DNA of 22,827 nt. Origin: CAYXVU01 sp964468725 (GTDB lineage: Bacteria > Acidobacteriota > Blastocatellia > UBA7656). This document shows, one piece after another, positions 1 through 6,973 of this stretch. The translations under genes were made by a program, and so were the position numbers. Every line of letters begins with the position of its first letter. Position 1 is the first letter of the stretch. The DNA lies in assembly GCA_964468725.1 (NCBI GenBank), contig CAYXVU010000084.1, positions 1 through 22,827 of the forward strand. Reading direction: 5' to 3'. Below the pieces are notes generated by a model. It searched no databases. It saw only the letters and a list, made by a program, of their open reading frames with translations, and was not told where the DNA came from.

Positions 1-116
1 TCCATCATCTCATTGAGCCGATCAGCCCCCTCGCCCGGATCTAATCGCCCAGTGATCTTGATTATGCGAACAGAATCCACCTTGCGGCTGACAAATTTGG
101 TGGGTCGTCTCATCAT
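1..116 (-). CDS. STAS-domain protein (anti-sigma factor antagonist-like), N-terminal fragment
   Basis: The minus strand opens with tandem ATG codons at 116 and 113 and stays open for 38 codons to the window edge, so the gene is cut off. The fragment begins MMRRPTKFVSRK and continues with VRIIKITGRLDPGEGADRL. That second stretch resembles the first beta strand and loop of STAS domains, where the pattern is V-x-I-x-x-L-x-G-R-[IL]-x-x-G-E-G. Such proteins usually act as anti-anti-sigma switches that bind an anti-sigma factor in a phosphorylation-dependent way. The diagnostic serine motif would lie beyond the edge and cannot be checked. There is no strong Shine-Dalgarno. The call rests on about 20 residues and should be treated as tentative. 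Confidence 0.5.
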   Translation of the reverse strand, partial: MMRRPTKFVSRKVDSVRIIKITGRLDPGEGADRLNEMM

Positions 117-1318
117 AGCAATTCGCTCTTTTTGAAATCCTTATGGGCAGGAACTCTATTGTGACGTCATCGCTCAATCGCCTGCGTTACGCTTGAGCGC
201 TATGGTTACATTGGTTTCGAGATCAAGACCATCAGTGGGCGCTATCGGATTTGAACAGATGACCCCGACAGGGTGAAAGCAACAATGATTGCCTACCTGC
301 TTCCATCTACCATCCTGAATCTGAAAAATCCCTTGTTTTCCGAGGATTGTTCTATCCTCATTTGTGTACGCCTACTGGTGCCGATCCGCAGTCAGACTAA
401 CGGTATGGTCGAAAACCGGAAGCCTCACAACGGAGTTGAGAGTATAGCCTACTGGAAACCGCGCATCAAATCCGACGGCGTACATGTATGTTGCGATGCT
501 TCGATATAAAGCAAGGCAGGCAAATCGCACTCCAGTCATCAGCAAAGTCAGAGACCGACTAAGCGGAACCGTTGTCACTCGACCTCAGACGATTGCTTTC
601 CTTCCGAACAGATGGGTATTGATCTGGCGGAAAGCACGGGAGTCCTTGCCATTACGTATCGAATGGCATATCATCGCCCGCGTTTTAACGAGATAAGAAT
701 TTTTATCTGGTTAAGGACTAGCGGACATCTCCTTCTCATCCTACTTTGAGCTGTCCGATAAAATCGTGACCGCAGATACAATCTTATCGCGGCCTTTCGC
801 CCTGCACGCGCCTCTTCTCGTTAGAAGAAGCACCGTGCAGCCGACCCTAAATACAATGTATCGGACGCTGTGAACGAGCGTTTGATCCCTTACTCTCTGA
901 TTACCGAAAGTCGGCTGCGTGTCCGTCAAACGGATTCTCTTTCCCCGGCGCTCTTTCTTGTATCCATAAAGCTCTCGAAGGATAGATTCCCCACAGTCTC
1001 ATGGCCTCCTCAACAGGGGGGAGAGGAGTCTCTGACTGCAACTGACAGGTTGAACCGTCGCACCCGGCGGCTCGATGTGTGAACCGACTTCCAAGAGCGT
1101 CTTTTTGTGAGTCCGTAGAAGCACGCAGGTAAGTGACACAATGATAAACGAACGAAAGCATCTCCCTCACGATTTGTTGTTCCGATTGTCCCTTCGGTTT
1201 TTTCCTTACAAACAGCAGTAATCATTTGCCTATTTGGCCAAGTTGGTTGTTTCGGTAAGCGCACTCTTCATTCGAAGCAAGGAATCGGGAGCAAGGAAAT
1301 GCTGGCGAAAGCTCCCCC
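117..1318. other. Gene-free region between the STAS fragment and the sigma-TPR gene
   Basis: About 1.2 kb holds only short open frames (under about 90 codons) that overlap on both strands, lack convincing ribosome sites and translate to compositionally random peptides. The base composition looks more AT-rich than the flanking genes. No tRNA, rRNA or recognisable pseudogene was found. The 748-871 part is self-complementary and listed separately. The right end presumably carries the promoter of the sigma-TPR gene, but no convincing -35/-10 pair could be picked. Confidence 0.6.
748..871. repeat. Nested inverted repeats in the gene-free region
   Basis: Three nested or adjacent self-complementary pairs fall within 125 bases. 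GTCCGATA at 753-760 matches TATCGGAC at 859-866. CGATAAAAT at 756-764 matches ATCTTATCG at 781-789 with one mismatch. CTGCACG at 802-808 pairs with CGTGCAG at 834-840, enclosing TCTTCT 813-818 / AGAAGA 823-828 with loop CGTT. This could be a small structured RNA, a terminator-like element or a decayed mobile miniature element. No T-run follows, so a simple intrinsic terminator is not supported. Confidence 0.35.
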
Positions 1319-3604
1319 TTGTATGCAAGTGACGAAAGTGATGCCCAATCTCAGGCACTTTTGCAGCGACTCGCTGAAGGTGACTCGGTAGCTTTCTGGG
1401 AATTATGGGAACAGTATAAAGATTTTCTCTATGCCATCTGCCTGCAACAGATGGGAGGCAACCGCGACGATGCAAAGGATACTCTGAGCGGCGTGATGCT
1501 GCGGGCATTCGACAAGCTGCCCAAACATGCCAACAAGATCAATTCTCCGAAAGCCTGGTTAGCAAAACTGACGCAGAATTTTTGTATCGATATTCATCGC
1601 GCTCGTCAGCGCCGCCAAGCGGCACGCTCCGAAGCAGCCCTGCCCAAGGAAGGCGATGAATCTCTTGCTCCGGTCACCTCACCGGAAAAGCAACTCTTCA
1701 GCAAAGAGAATCTCTCTTCCATTCGTCACCTCATCGCCAGCTTATCGCCCGCTTTGCAAGAGGTCATCGTACGAAAATTTATCGAAAATCAGTCGTATGC
1801 TGACATTGCAAATGCGCTCGATTTATCCCCCGCCGCCGTCCGCAAACGCATTGAGCGTGCCCGCAACGCCTTGCGACAACGGCTGCAATCCCAACCGTCT
1901 GGCGGCGCAGCCGCGCGCGAACTCGCAACCGGCGGCGGCAAGACTGCACGACATAAATCGGCGCGCGAAAGGAGCTACCGCCCTTCAGAGACCGAAGAAC
2001 TTAGCTTTCACCCCATCGCCCTGCGCCTCCTGAACGTCACCTTTCCATCAGGCAAAGAAGCTGAACTCTATATTGGCCTGCCACCGAAAGAGGGCAGGCT
2101 GCTGAGTCGGTTGGCCAGCTTGGAAAAATATGTTCACCACCACCCATCGGGATGGAAGAAACGGCTAGAACGAGCCGACATCTTGTATCGGCTCGGACGC
2201 TGGTCAGAGGCGATTATCGAGTATCGCACAGGGCTGCGAGCGCAGCGGCGGTCGTTGGCAGCGCGTCTGCGACTGGGCAACCTCCTACAGACATTTGGTC
2301 AGTCGCAAGAAGCGATGGCTCTCTATCGCAGCACCTTGCCTCTCGCCCGTCAGCCCGCAACCCGCCACCACCTGAACGGCTTGATCGAAGTCTCTCTGCA
2401 CAACGAAGAAGCGGCAATCACAGCTTTCAAGCAAGCTCGATCTTTGGAGCCACAGGTTATGGCGCATCGCTATGCGCTCGGACAACTCTATCTGCAAAAA
2501 GAGTTGCCCGCCGAGGTCTTGCGCCTGTATGCCGACCTTCGGCAATCCGACGACGCCGATCTTCTCGCTGCTAGTCAGCGTCAACAGGCGCTCATGATGA
2601 TGGAGCGATTTGACGAAGCCGAGATGTTAGCCGCGCGCGTTTGCGAAGCGGACGCGGGGAACCTGTTTGCTTTGAAATTTCAGGTTGATCGTCGCTGTAA
2701 GCGGGGGCTTGCACAGGGCGCGGAAGGTCTGCTCACCCGACGACTGCTGAAAAAGATGATACGACTATCACCCGCCAGCGCCGATGTGTGCGAATCGCTT
2801 GCCGTCTATCAACTGATGCGGGGAAAGTGGAAACCGGCGCTGCGTCTACTCTTTGATTTTACTTCCGCTCATCCGATGAATGACCGAGGCTGGCTTCATT
2901 ATGCGCGTTGGCTGTATCTGACCGGCAGTTACGAAGCGGCGGCAGAGGCGATTCGTCAGGCCTTTGCGCTCTGTCAAGATATGGTCGAACTCTATAAACC
3001 GTTGTGCGACATCCTCAGCGCGACCGGGCAACTGGCTTTCCTACTGCCGATTTTGCCGGAAACTTTGCGGCGCTTTCCCGAAAGGTGGAGCCTGTGGGCG
3101 ACGAGCGCCCGCGCGCTTGTCTCGCAAGCTGTCCATCAATCGCAAGCCTGTCAATATGCTCGGAAGGCTTGCAGGCTTGCCAGCCAATTGGCAGAAGCTT
3201 GGTTTGCTTACGGACAAGTACTGGCTGCGGCGGGCAGACACGAGCAAGCCGTTGAAGCTTTTGCGGCAGGCTGGCCACGCTTGCCGCAAGCCGGTTGCCT
3301 GAGCGCCTCTATCGAAGCCGCCGTGCAGAGAGCCATATCCCATTTGGCGCTCGGCGACCGGCGACAAGCCCTGCTATGGGCTGAAGAAGGCAGACGACGC
3401 GCACAGAGGCTAAGCGAGATTGACCCGGCGATGTCTTACTATTGGCAAGCTAAAGCCGCCGAATTGTCGGGCGATGCCAGCGCCGCGCTTCCCGCTTATG
3501 AGCATGCCCTCACTCTTCACCTCCTCTTTCCGCAACGAGCCGAAGCCCTAGAAGCCGTGAAGCGATTGCGCGCGAACGGTATGGATTACCAGCCTTCAAG
3601 ATGA
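1319..3604 (+). CDS. RNA polymerase sigma-70 (ECF-like) factor fused to a TPR domain
   Basis: The first about 100 residues match sigma region 2 (residues 14-98, with FWELWEQYKDFLYAIC and the W80 LAKLTQNFCIDIHRARQ stretch). Residues 134-189 match region 4, with the helix-turn-helix YADIANALDLSPAAVRKRIE at 160-179. A linker to about 255 is followed by some 500 residues of helix pairs with TPR signatures (for example ADILYRLGRWSEAIIEYRTG and FAYGQVLAAAGRHEQAVEAF). ECF sigma factors are normally about 180-200 aa, so this is a 761-aa fusion. It should recruit RNA polymerase to selected promoters, with the TPR tail as a protein-binding sensor. Start: TTG at 1319, because the upstream in-frame stop is at 1256, no in-frame ATG or GTG lies between, and the next Met (45) is inside region 2. 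The position just before the reb-like genes suggests it drives them; that is inference. Confidence 0.88.
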   Translation: MYASDESDAQSQALLQRLAEGDSVAFWELWEQYKDFLYAICLQQMGGNRDDAKDTLSGVMLRAFDKLPKHANKINSPKAWLAKLTQNFCIDIHRARQRRQAARSEAALPKEGDESLAPVTSPEKQLFSKENLSSIRHLIASLSPALQEVIVRKFIENQSYADIANALDLSPAAVRKRIERARNALRQRLQSQPSGGAAARELATGGGKTARHKSARERSYRPSETEELSFHPIALRLLNVTFPSGKEAELYIGLPPKEGRLLSRLASLEKYVHHHPSGWKKRLERADILYRLGRWSEAIIEYRTGLRAQRRSLAARLRLGNLLQTFGQSQEAMALYRSTLPLARQPATRHHLNGLIEVSLHNEEAAITAFKQARSLEPQVMAHRYALGQLYLQKELPAEVLRLYADLRQSDDADLLAASQRQQALMMMERFDEAEMLAARVCEADAGNLFALKFQVDRRCKRGLAQGAEGLLTRRLLKKMIRLSPASADVCESLAVYQLMRGKWKPALRLLFDFTSAHPMNDRGWLHYARWLYLTGSYEAAAEAIRQAFALCQDMVELYKPLCDILSATGQLAFLLPILPETLRRFPERWSLWATSARALVSQAVHQSQACQYARKACRLASQLAEAWFAYGQVLAAAGRHEQAVEAFAAGWPRLPQAGCLSASIEAAVQRAISHLALGDRRQALLWAEEGRRRAQRLSEIDPAMSYYWQAKAAELSGDASAALPAYEHALTLHLLFPQRAEALEAVKRLRANGMDYQPSR

Positions 3605-3637
3605 ACAATTTTTTCCTTTCGCTTCGAAAAACGGGGG

Positions 3638-3684
3638 AAAACTCGAAAATGTCACAAATCGAGTTTTACAACCGTCTTTGTAAC
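3638..3684. promoter_or_regulatory. Inverted repeats downstream of the sigma-TPR gene (terminator or operator)
   Basis: AAAACTCGA at 3638-3646 and TCGAGTTTT at 3659-3667 form a perfect 9-bp inverted repeat with a 12-base spacer, 34 bases after the sigma stop codon. An overlapping pair GTCACAAA (3651-3658) / TTTGTAAC (3677-3684) matches at 7 of 8 positions. The AT-rich stem ending in TTTT could be a weak terminator. The overlapping repeats also look like an operator or promoter region for the downstream array. Which of these applies is unresolved. Confidence 0.35.
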
Positions 3685-3704
3685 GTAGTCGAAATCACAG
3701 ACTC

Positions 3705-4100
3705 GTGGTCATAAAGGTTATGCCAAGAAGAGTTACAGGAGCCAGATTCGCGTTACGCCGCCGGGCGGCAGCCCTTCGACGCGGACGCCCAACGACCCCG
3801 ATTTTACAGGGTTTTTGGGGATTGGCCGGATTGCCGGGCGCAGAAATCCGACTCCTGTTCTTTGCCCAAGTGGGCGACACAGTAATCGGGCAACTGACCG
3901 TGCGCGTCAAGGGTGTACAAAGCAGTTACCGGGTGAGCGGTCAGAATCAATACCCGAACGTCCGGCTCGATTTCAAAGCCAATAAAGAAGTGAAGTTCAC
4001 CTTTACCGGAAGATTCATCGAAGACAGAAAGATCAAAGGTGAACTGAGCGGCTCGATCTCGGCAAAGGCCATTCTGTTTCCCAGAACGGCCAGGCTCTAA
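3705..4100 (+). CDS. Hypothetical protein with a beta-rich C-terminal half
   Basis: I do not recognise a family. Residues from about 48 onward (EIRLLFFAQVGDTVIGQLTV, then alternating hydrophobic and polar residues to FTFTGRFIEDRKIKGELSG) look like a genuine small beta-barrel or beta-sheet domain with amphipathic strands. The first about 45 residues are Arg/Ala-rich and unlike a normal N-terminus. The start is uncertain: GTG at 3705 has no Shine-Dalgarno, and ATG at 3720 has AAAGG too close. The gene may be N-terminally decayed, or the real start may be further in. It sits between the sigma-TPR gene and the first RebB-like gene on the same strand, 246 bases before the latter. Confidence 0.45.
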   Translation: MVIKVMPRRVTGARFALRRRAAALRRGRPTTPILQGFWGLAGLPGAEIRLLFFAQVGDTVIGQLTVRVKGVQSSYRVSGQNQYPNVRLDFKANKEVKFTFTGRFIEDRKIKGELSGSISAKAILFPRTARL

Positions 4101-4171
4101 TCAGCGATTGAACCCGCGCCGTCAGGCGAAGCGGTCAGCCCGATCAGCAGGCTCCGTCTTCGGTCTTCGCA

Positions 4172-4192
4172 CGCCACCGCCCGTCGGTGGTG
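4172..4192 (+). repeat. Intercistronic hairpin upstream of the first RebB-like gene
   Basis: CCACCG (4174-4179) and CGGTGG (4185-4190) form a perfect 6-bp stem with loop CCCGT, extendable by two pairs to 4172-4192 with one G-U. Alternative pairings lie nearby: GTGAACCG 4190-4197 with CGGTTCAC 4240-4247, and AACCGCA 4193-4199 with TGCGGTT 4222-4228. The 4101-4346 leader is therefore highly structured. A further 5-bp hairpin (GTGCG/CGCAC, 4312-4325) sits about 20 bases before the RebB-like start. Confidence 0.45.
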
Positions 4193-4346
4193 AACCGCAG
4201 TCCTGTGGCCAACTGGCGCTTTGCGGTTTCGTCGTGCGCCGGTTCACTTGCGCCTTCGTCCTGCAACATAGACAGGATCGCTAACCCGCTCCTGCTCAGG
4301 CTAACAGTGATGTGCGGTTACGCACTCTCTTTGACGGATTACGATT

Positions 4347-4724
4347 ATGCCGATACCAGAAGATATTGTTGAGGCGATTGCCATATCGAATGCGAAGGCT
4401 ATCGGAGAGCAGCCAGCCATACTGGCCAACTTAGCCCTTGCCAACCAGATCAATAACAACAACCTCGCTCAGCAAAACGCTTTGGCAAATCAGCAAGCCC
4501 TCTTTCAACTCCAGATGGCGACCATCGCCAAGTGCGTTGACATCATCTCGGCCATTGACCCGTCGAAAGCCGGTGCGCTCAAACAGTTGGAGTCTTACAA
4601 AGATATTCTGGGCATGGTTCTCAAGTACGTGAACAACTCTGGTCAACAAGCCGAGACGATAAACCCGTCGCCCTCAAAACCGAAAAAAAGGCGCGCGCGA
4701 CCCAAACAATCCCCGAGGTCTTAA
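4347..4724 (+). CDS. RebB-family (killing trait / R-body subunit) paralogue 1, with basic C-terminal tail
   Basis: This 125-aa protein shares the core pattern of the four following paralogues: an N-terminal PEDIVEAIAISNAKAIGEQP stretch, then LANLALANQ, then NLAQQNALANQQALFQL, then a hydrophobic segment with a Cys (CVDIISAIDP). In the RebB family the signature is a short N-x-x-[VI]-T/D segment, NVKxxxxxP, and a QNAVxxQQ helix. It is the most divergent copy. It lacks the INSPLPDQ N-terminal start and ends in a Lys/Arg-rich tail (KPKKRRARPKQ, about residues 108-121) that the others do not have. RebB proteins polymerise into the R-body ribbon. A basic tail could bind nucleic acid or make this a minor anchoring or capping subunit; that is speculation. 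No strong Shine-Dalgarno is seen upstream. Confidence 0.7.
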   Translation: MPIPEDIVEAIAISNAKAIGEQPAILANLALANQINNNNLAQQNALANQQALFQLQMATIAKCVDIISAIDPSKAGALKQLESYKDILGMVLKYVNNSGQQAETINPSPSKPKKRRARPKQSPRS

Positions 4725-4766
4725 GCCGTCAACGGGCAATGGAATCGTTGAGCAAAGGATAACCAG

Positions 4767-4922
4767 ATGAAACAACGCACAACCAGCGATAACCGCCTAT
4801 CGCCGCTGCCGCTTACGGCAACGCAGGTCGGACGAGAGGGCTGGAGCGCGGCGTGCGGATGGGCGGGCGTACCCGTGAAGCGTCGCGTCGCGCGCTGTAG
4901 CCGCAGCCCATGCCGGAGTTGA
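4767..4922 (+). CDS. Possible small cysteine-containing protein (51 aa)
   Basis: An ATG with a good Shine-Dalgarno (AAAGGA, 7-base spacer) opens a 51-codon frame beginning MKQRTTSDNRLSPLPLTATQ and ending TGA at 4920-4922. It contains three or more Cys residues and a basic C-terminal half. No family is recognised, and such GC-rich sequence easily yields chance frames. The remainder of the 4725-5028 gap contains nothing else I can support apart from GC-rich self-complementary sequence. It may equally be untranslated spacer. Confidence 0.3.
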   Translation: MKQRTTSDNRLSPLPLTATQVGREGWSAACGWAGVPVKRRVARCSRSPCRS

Positions 4923-5028
4923 CGCCCCATCTTATGGCTCGCCGCAGCGAGGCTCCCCAAACCCTATTCAAGAGTCGGACTGTCCGGGTCTTAATTCAAT
5001 CGGTTCCCATTCAGAAAGGAGACTGTTT

Positions 5029-5349
5029 ATGCCAAATCCCATTAACTCGCCGTTGCCGGATCAGATCACTGAATCCATCGCCATCGGCAATGTCAAAAGT
5101 GTTGCGGAACAACCTTCGATGCTGAGCAATCTGGCGTTTTCGAACCTCCTCGCAAACGTCAACCTCGCTCAGCAAAACGCGGTTGCCAACCAGCAAGCCA
5201 TGAACCAACTGGCCGTCACCGTCACCGGTAAAGCGGTCAATCTGGTGGCCAATCTCGACCCGCTGGAAGCCGTTTCGGCCAGCACCATCCTGACCGGCAA
5301 TGCGGTCGCTCAGGAGCTGATTGACATCATCGGCGCAGGGCAAGCATAA
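5029..5349 (+). CDS. rebB: RebB-family (R-body subunit) paralogue 2
   Basis: A 106-aa protein with the family core: INSPLPDQITESIAIGNVKS, then PSMLSNLAFSNLLANV, then NLAQQNAVANQQAMNQLAV, followed by an alternating hydrophobic segment ending DIIGAGQA. It is a small protein without signal peptide, rich in Ala, Asn and Gln, as expected of RebB / killing-trait proteins that assemble into coiled ribbons (R-bodies) in the cytoplasm. Residues 5-106 are identical to residues 16-117 of paralogue 3, because the genes lie in an exact tandem duplication. Its N-terminus is 11 residues shorter. Shine-Dalgarno GAAAGGAG lies 7-8 bases before ATG. The family call comes from motif memory; a profile search would settle it. 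Confidence 0.75.
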   Translation: MPNPINSPLPDQITESIAIGNVKSVAEQPSMLSNLAFSNLLANVNLAQQNAVANQQAMNQLAVTVTGKAVNLVANLDPLEAVSASTILTGNAVAQELIDIIGAGQA

Positions 5350-5360
5350 GCGGACGAATT

Positions 5361-5405
5361 GGCAGGGTAGGTAGCGCGCCGGACGGTCCATTTACCTATC
5401 CTGCC
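5361..5405 (+). repeat. Intercistronic hairpin after RebB paralogue 2
   Basis: GGCAGGGTAGGTA (5361-5373) pairs with TACCTATCCTGCC (5393-5405): 13 bp with a single G-U. No T-run follows, so it is more likely a 3' stabiliser, processing site or attenuator than a strict terminator. The next gene starts 64 bases later with its own strong ribosome site. Confidence 0.7.
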
Positions 5406-5469
5406 TTGCGCCGCTATTCCCTTGACCTTCGCGCTTGCGTGAACCCCTAACCGAGAAAGGAGGCTGATT

Positions 5470-5823
5470 ATGCCAGAGAAAGTCCTCGTCACCGATCCGG
5501 ATAGCGATAGCATCATTAACTCGCCGTTGCCGGATCAGATCACTGAATCCATCGCCATCGGCAATGTCAAAAGTGTTGCGGAACAACCTTCGATGCTGAG
5601 CAATCTGGCGTTTTCGAACCTCCTCGCAAACGTCAACCTCGCTCAGCAAAACGCGGTTGCCAACCAGCAAGCCATGAACCAACTGGCCGTCACCGTCACC
5701 GGTAAAGCGGTCAATCTGGTGGCCAATCTCGACCCGCTGGAAGCCGTTTCGGCCAGCACCATCCTGACCGGCAATGCGGTCGCTCAGGAGCTGATTGACA
5801 TCATCGGCGCAGGGCAAGCATAA
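5470..5823 (+). CDS. rebB: RebB-family (R-body subunit) paralogue 3
   Basis: A 117-aa protein. After the N-terminal leader MPEKVLVTDPDSDSI it is identical to paralogue 2 over 102 residues, carrying the same NVKSVAEQPSMLSNL and NLAQQNAVANQQAMN core and DIIGAGQA end. Ribosome site GAAAGGAG lies before ATG. The acidic leader (DPDSDS) is shared with paralogue 4, so the copy created by duplication is a chimera: its 5' end resembles paralogue 4 and its body equals paralogue 2. Expected role: abundant structural subunit of an R-body-like ribbon. Equal protein sequence in two copies may simply raise dosage. Confidence 0.75.
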   Translation: MPEKVLVTDPDSDSIINSPLPDQITESIAIGNVKSVAEQPSMLSNLAFSNLLANVNLAQQNAVANQQAMNQLAVTVTGKAVNLVANLDPLEAVSASTILTGNAVAQELIDIIGAGQA

Positions 5824-5834
5824 GCGGACGAATT

Positions 5835-5879
5835 GGCAGGGTAGGTAGCGCGCCGGACGGTCCATTTACCTATCCTGCC
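5835..5879 (+). repeat. Intercistronic hairpin after RebB paralogue 3 (duplicate copy)
   Basis: This is the exact second copy of the 13-bp stem (arms 5835-5847 and 5867-5879), carried by the 474-bp duplication. Confidence 0.7.
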
Positions 5880-5943
5880 TTGCGCCGCTATTCCCTTGAC
5901 CTTCGCGCTTGCGTGAACCCCTAACCGAGAAAGGAGGCTGATT

Positions 5944-6300
5944 ATGCCAGAGAAAGTCCTCGTCACCGATCCGGATAGCGATAGCATCATTAACTCGCCG
6001 TTGCCGGATCAGATCACCGAATCCATCGCCATCGGCAATGTCAAAAGCGTCGCCGAACAACCTGCGATGCTGAGCAATCTGGCGTTTGCCAATGCTTTGG
6101 CCAACGTCAATCTGGCTCAGCAAAACGCGGTTGCCAATCAACAAGCCATGAACCAATTGGCCGTCACCGTCACTGGCGGAGCGGTCAACACGGTTGCCAA
6201 CCTCAACCCGCTGGAAGCCGTTTCGGCCAGCACCGTGCTGACCGGCAATGTGGTGGCGCAGGAGTTGATTGATATTGTCGGCGCGGGACAGACAACCTAG
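5944..6300 (+). CDS. rebB: RebB-family (R-body subunit) paralogue 4
   Basis: A 118-aa protein with the same leader MPEKVLVTDPDSDS as paralogue 3 but a diverged body: ANALANV replaces SNLLANV, GGAVNTVANLN replaces GKAVNLVANLD, and it ends DIVGAGQTT. The motif NLAQQNAVANQQAMNQLAV is conserved. GAAAGGAG ribosome site before ATG. It sits downstream of the exact duplication and shows that older divergence between subunits exists beside the recent copy. Probable role: a second major ribbon subunit; R-bodies in other bacteria need more than one Reb protein. Confidence 0.75.
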   Translation: MPEKVLVTDPDSDSIINSPLPDQITESIAIGNVKSVAEQPAMLSNLAFANALANVNLAQQNAVANQQAMNQLAVTVTGGAVNTVANLNPLEAVSASTVLTGNVVAQELIDIVGAGQTT

Positions 6301-6321
6301 TCGCACTCCGCGACCCCGGTC

Positions 6322-6345
6322 GGGTAGGGGCGTGAGCCGCTACCC
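6322..6345 (+). repeat. Intercistronic GNRA-capped hairpin after RebB paralogue 4
   Basis: GGGTAG (6322-6327) pairs with CTACCC (6340-6345). After a G-G mismatch, GGC/GCC (6329-6331, 6336-6338) closes a GTGA tetraloop, which is of the stable GNRA class. No T-run follows. Its sequence differs from the hairpins after paralogues 2 and 3 but the placement is the same. Confidence 0.6.
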
Positions 6346-6419
6346 AAACTTCTCTCCTCCAACCGGCTTGGAAAGTGTAGACCCCTTGCCCGGCCACCGA
6401 GAGTGAAAGGAGCAATGCA

Positions 6420-6953
6420 ATGCCAACAGAACCCGAAACGGAAGGGAACCCGAACCCCATTGATTCGCCCATTCCCGATCAGATTATCGAGAGCATCGCA
6501 GTAGGCGGCGTCACCAGCGTTGGTGGGCAATCGGCTGTCCTGTCGAATATCTCTTTCGGCAATGCTGCCGCTAACGTCAATCTCGCCCAGCAAAATGCCG
6601 TCGCCAACCAGCAGGCGATGAACAATCTCGGCCTTTCAGTCGTCGGCGGAGCGGTCAATCTGGTCGCAGACCTCAACCCCTTAGAGGCCATGTCAGCCGA
6701 GCAAGTTCTCACCGGCAATGTGGTGGCGCAAGAGTTGGTCGCCATTCAAGGAGCCTTGAAGGATTTGAGCGGCATCACCGGGCGTCCCGGTAGCCCCCCG
6801 ACCAAGCAGAAGAATTTGCCCGTCATCCGGCGCGGCAAGTCCGGCCTCTACAAGCTCTATATCCGCAAAGATCAGATGCCGTTTGAGACCATCATCTATG
6901 GCCCTAACGAGCCGGTGAAATCTGCGAGCGGCGAGACCGAAGGCTTCAAATGA
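6420..6953 (+). CDS. rebB: RebB-family paralogue 5 with C-terminal extension
   Basis: A 177-aa protein. Residues 1-112 follow the family plan (PIDSPIPDQIIESIAVGG, SVGGQSAVLSNISFGNAAAN, NLAQQNAVANQQAMNNLGL, then NPLEAMSAEQVLTGNVVAQE). A further about 65 residues unique to this copy follow: a Pro/Gly linker (GRPGSPPTKQKN), then RRGKSGLYKLYIRKDQMPFE and an acidic-polar end. The extension looks like a small globular beta-containing domain, which could cap, tether or load the ribbon. Shine-Dalgarno GAAAGGAG lies 5 bases before ATG. The stop overlaps an ATGA that could couple translation onward, but the next gene has its own ribosome site. Confidence 0.72.
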   Translation: MPTEPETEGNPNPIDSPIPDQIIESIAVGGVTSVGGQSAVLSNISFGNAAANVNLAQQNAVANQQAMNNLGLSVVGGAVNLVADLNPLEAMSAEQVLTGNVVAQELVAIQGALKDLSGITGRPGSPPTKQKNLPVIRRGKSGLYKLYIRKDQMPFETIIYGPNEPVKSASGETEGFK

Positions 6954-6973
6954 GGCGACGCAGCCAGCGGCAG

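Larger units (their letters stand above)
5040..6017 (+). repeat. Exact 474-bp tandem duplication spanning RebB-like genes
   Basis: The 504 bases at 5040-5543 are identical, by reading base against base, to 5514-6017 (offset 474). The unit covers the whole RebB-like coding core, the downstream spacer with its hairpin, the ribosome site and the N-terminal codons of the next gene. Identity ends on the left at 5040/5514 and on the right at 5544/6018 (t versus c). Perfect identity including spacer indicates a very recent unequal crossover or an assembly duplication. Confidence 0.92.

Noticed and set aside
236..285. Sequence GGATTTGAAC followed by GACCCC, similar to the reverse of a tRNA T-arm
   Set aside because: The flanking bases do not form a T-stem or acceptor stem and no anticodon arm follows.
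273..1264. Several short overlapping open frames in the gene-free region
   Set aside because: No ribosome sites, no recognisable motifs, frames on both strands of similar length as expected by chance.
4187..4372. 61-codon frame in the leader before the first RebB-like gene
   Set aside because: No ribosome site, overlaps the RebB-like start and lies in a structured GC-rich leader.
5040..6017. CRISPR array or phage-type repeats
   Set aside because: The repeat unit is a whole gene plus spacer; there are no short regularly spaced repeats and no cas or phage genes.
5011..6306. Long minus-strand open frames repeated over the RebB-like genes
   Set aside because: They are antisense mirrors of strongly coding plus-strand genes with good ribosome sites, and are repeated only because the DNA is duplicated.
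4347..6953. The small repeated proteins as RiPP precursor peptides
   Set aside because: Too long, no leader/core split or double-Gly cleavage site, no modifying enzyme or dedicated exporter nearby; the core pattern fits RebB better.
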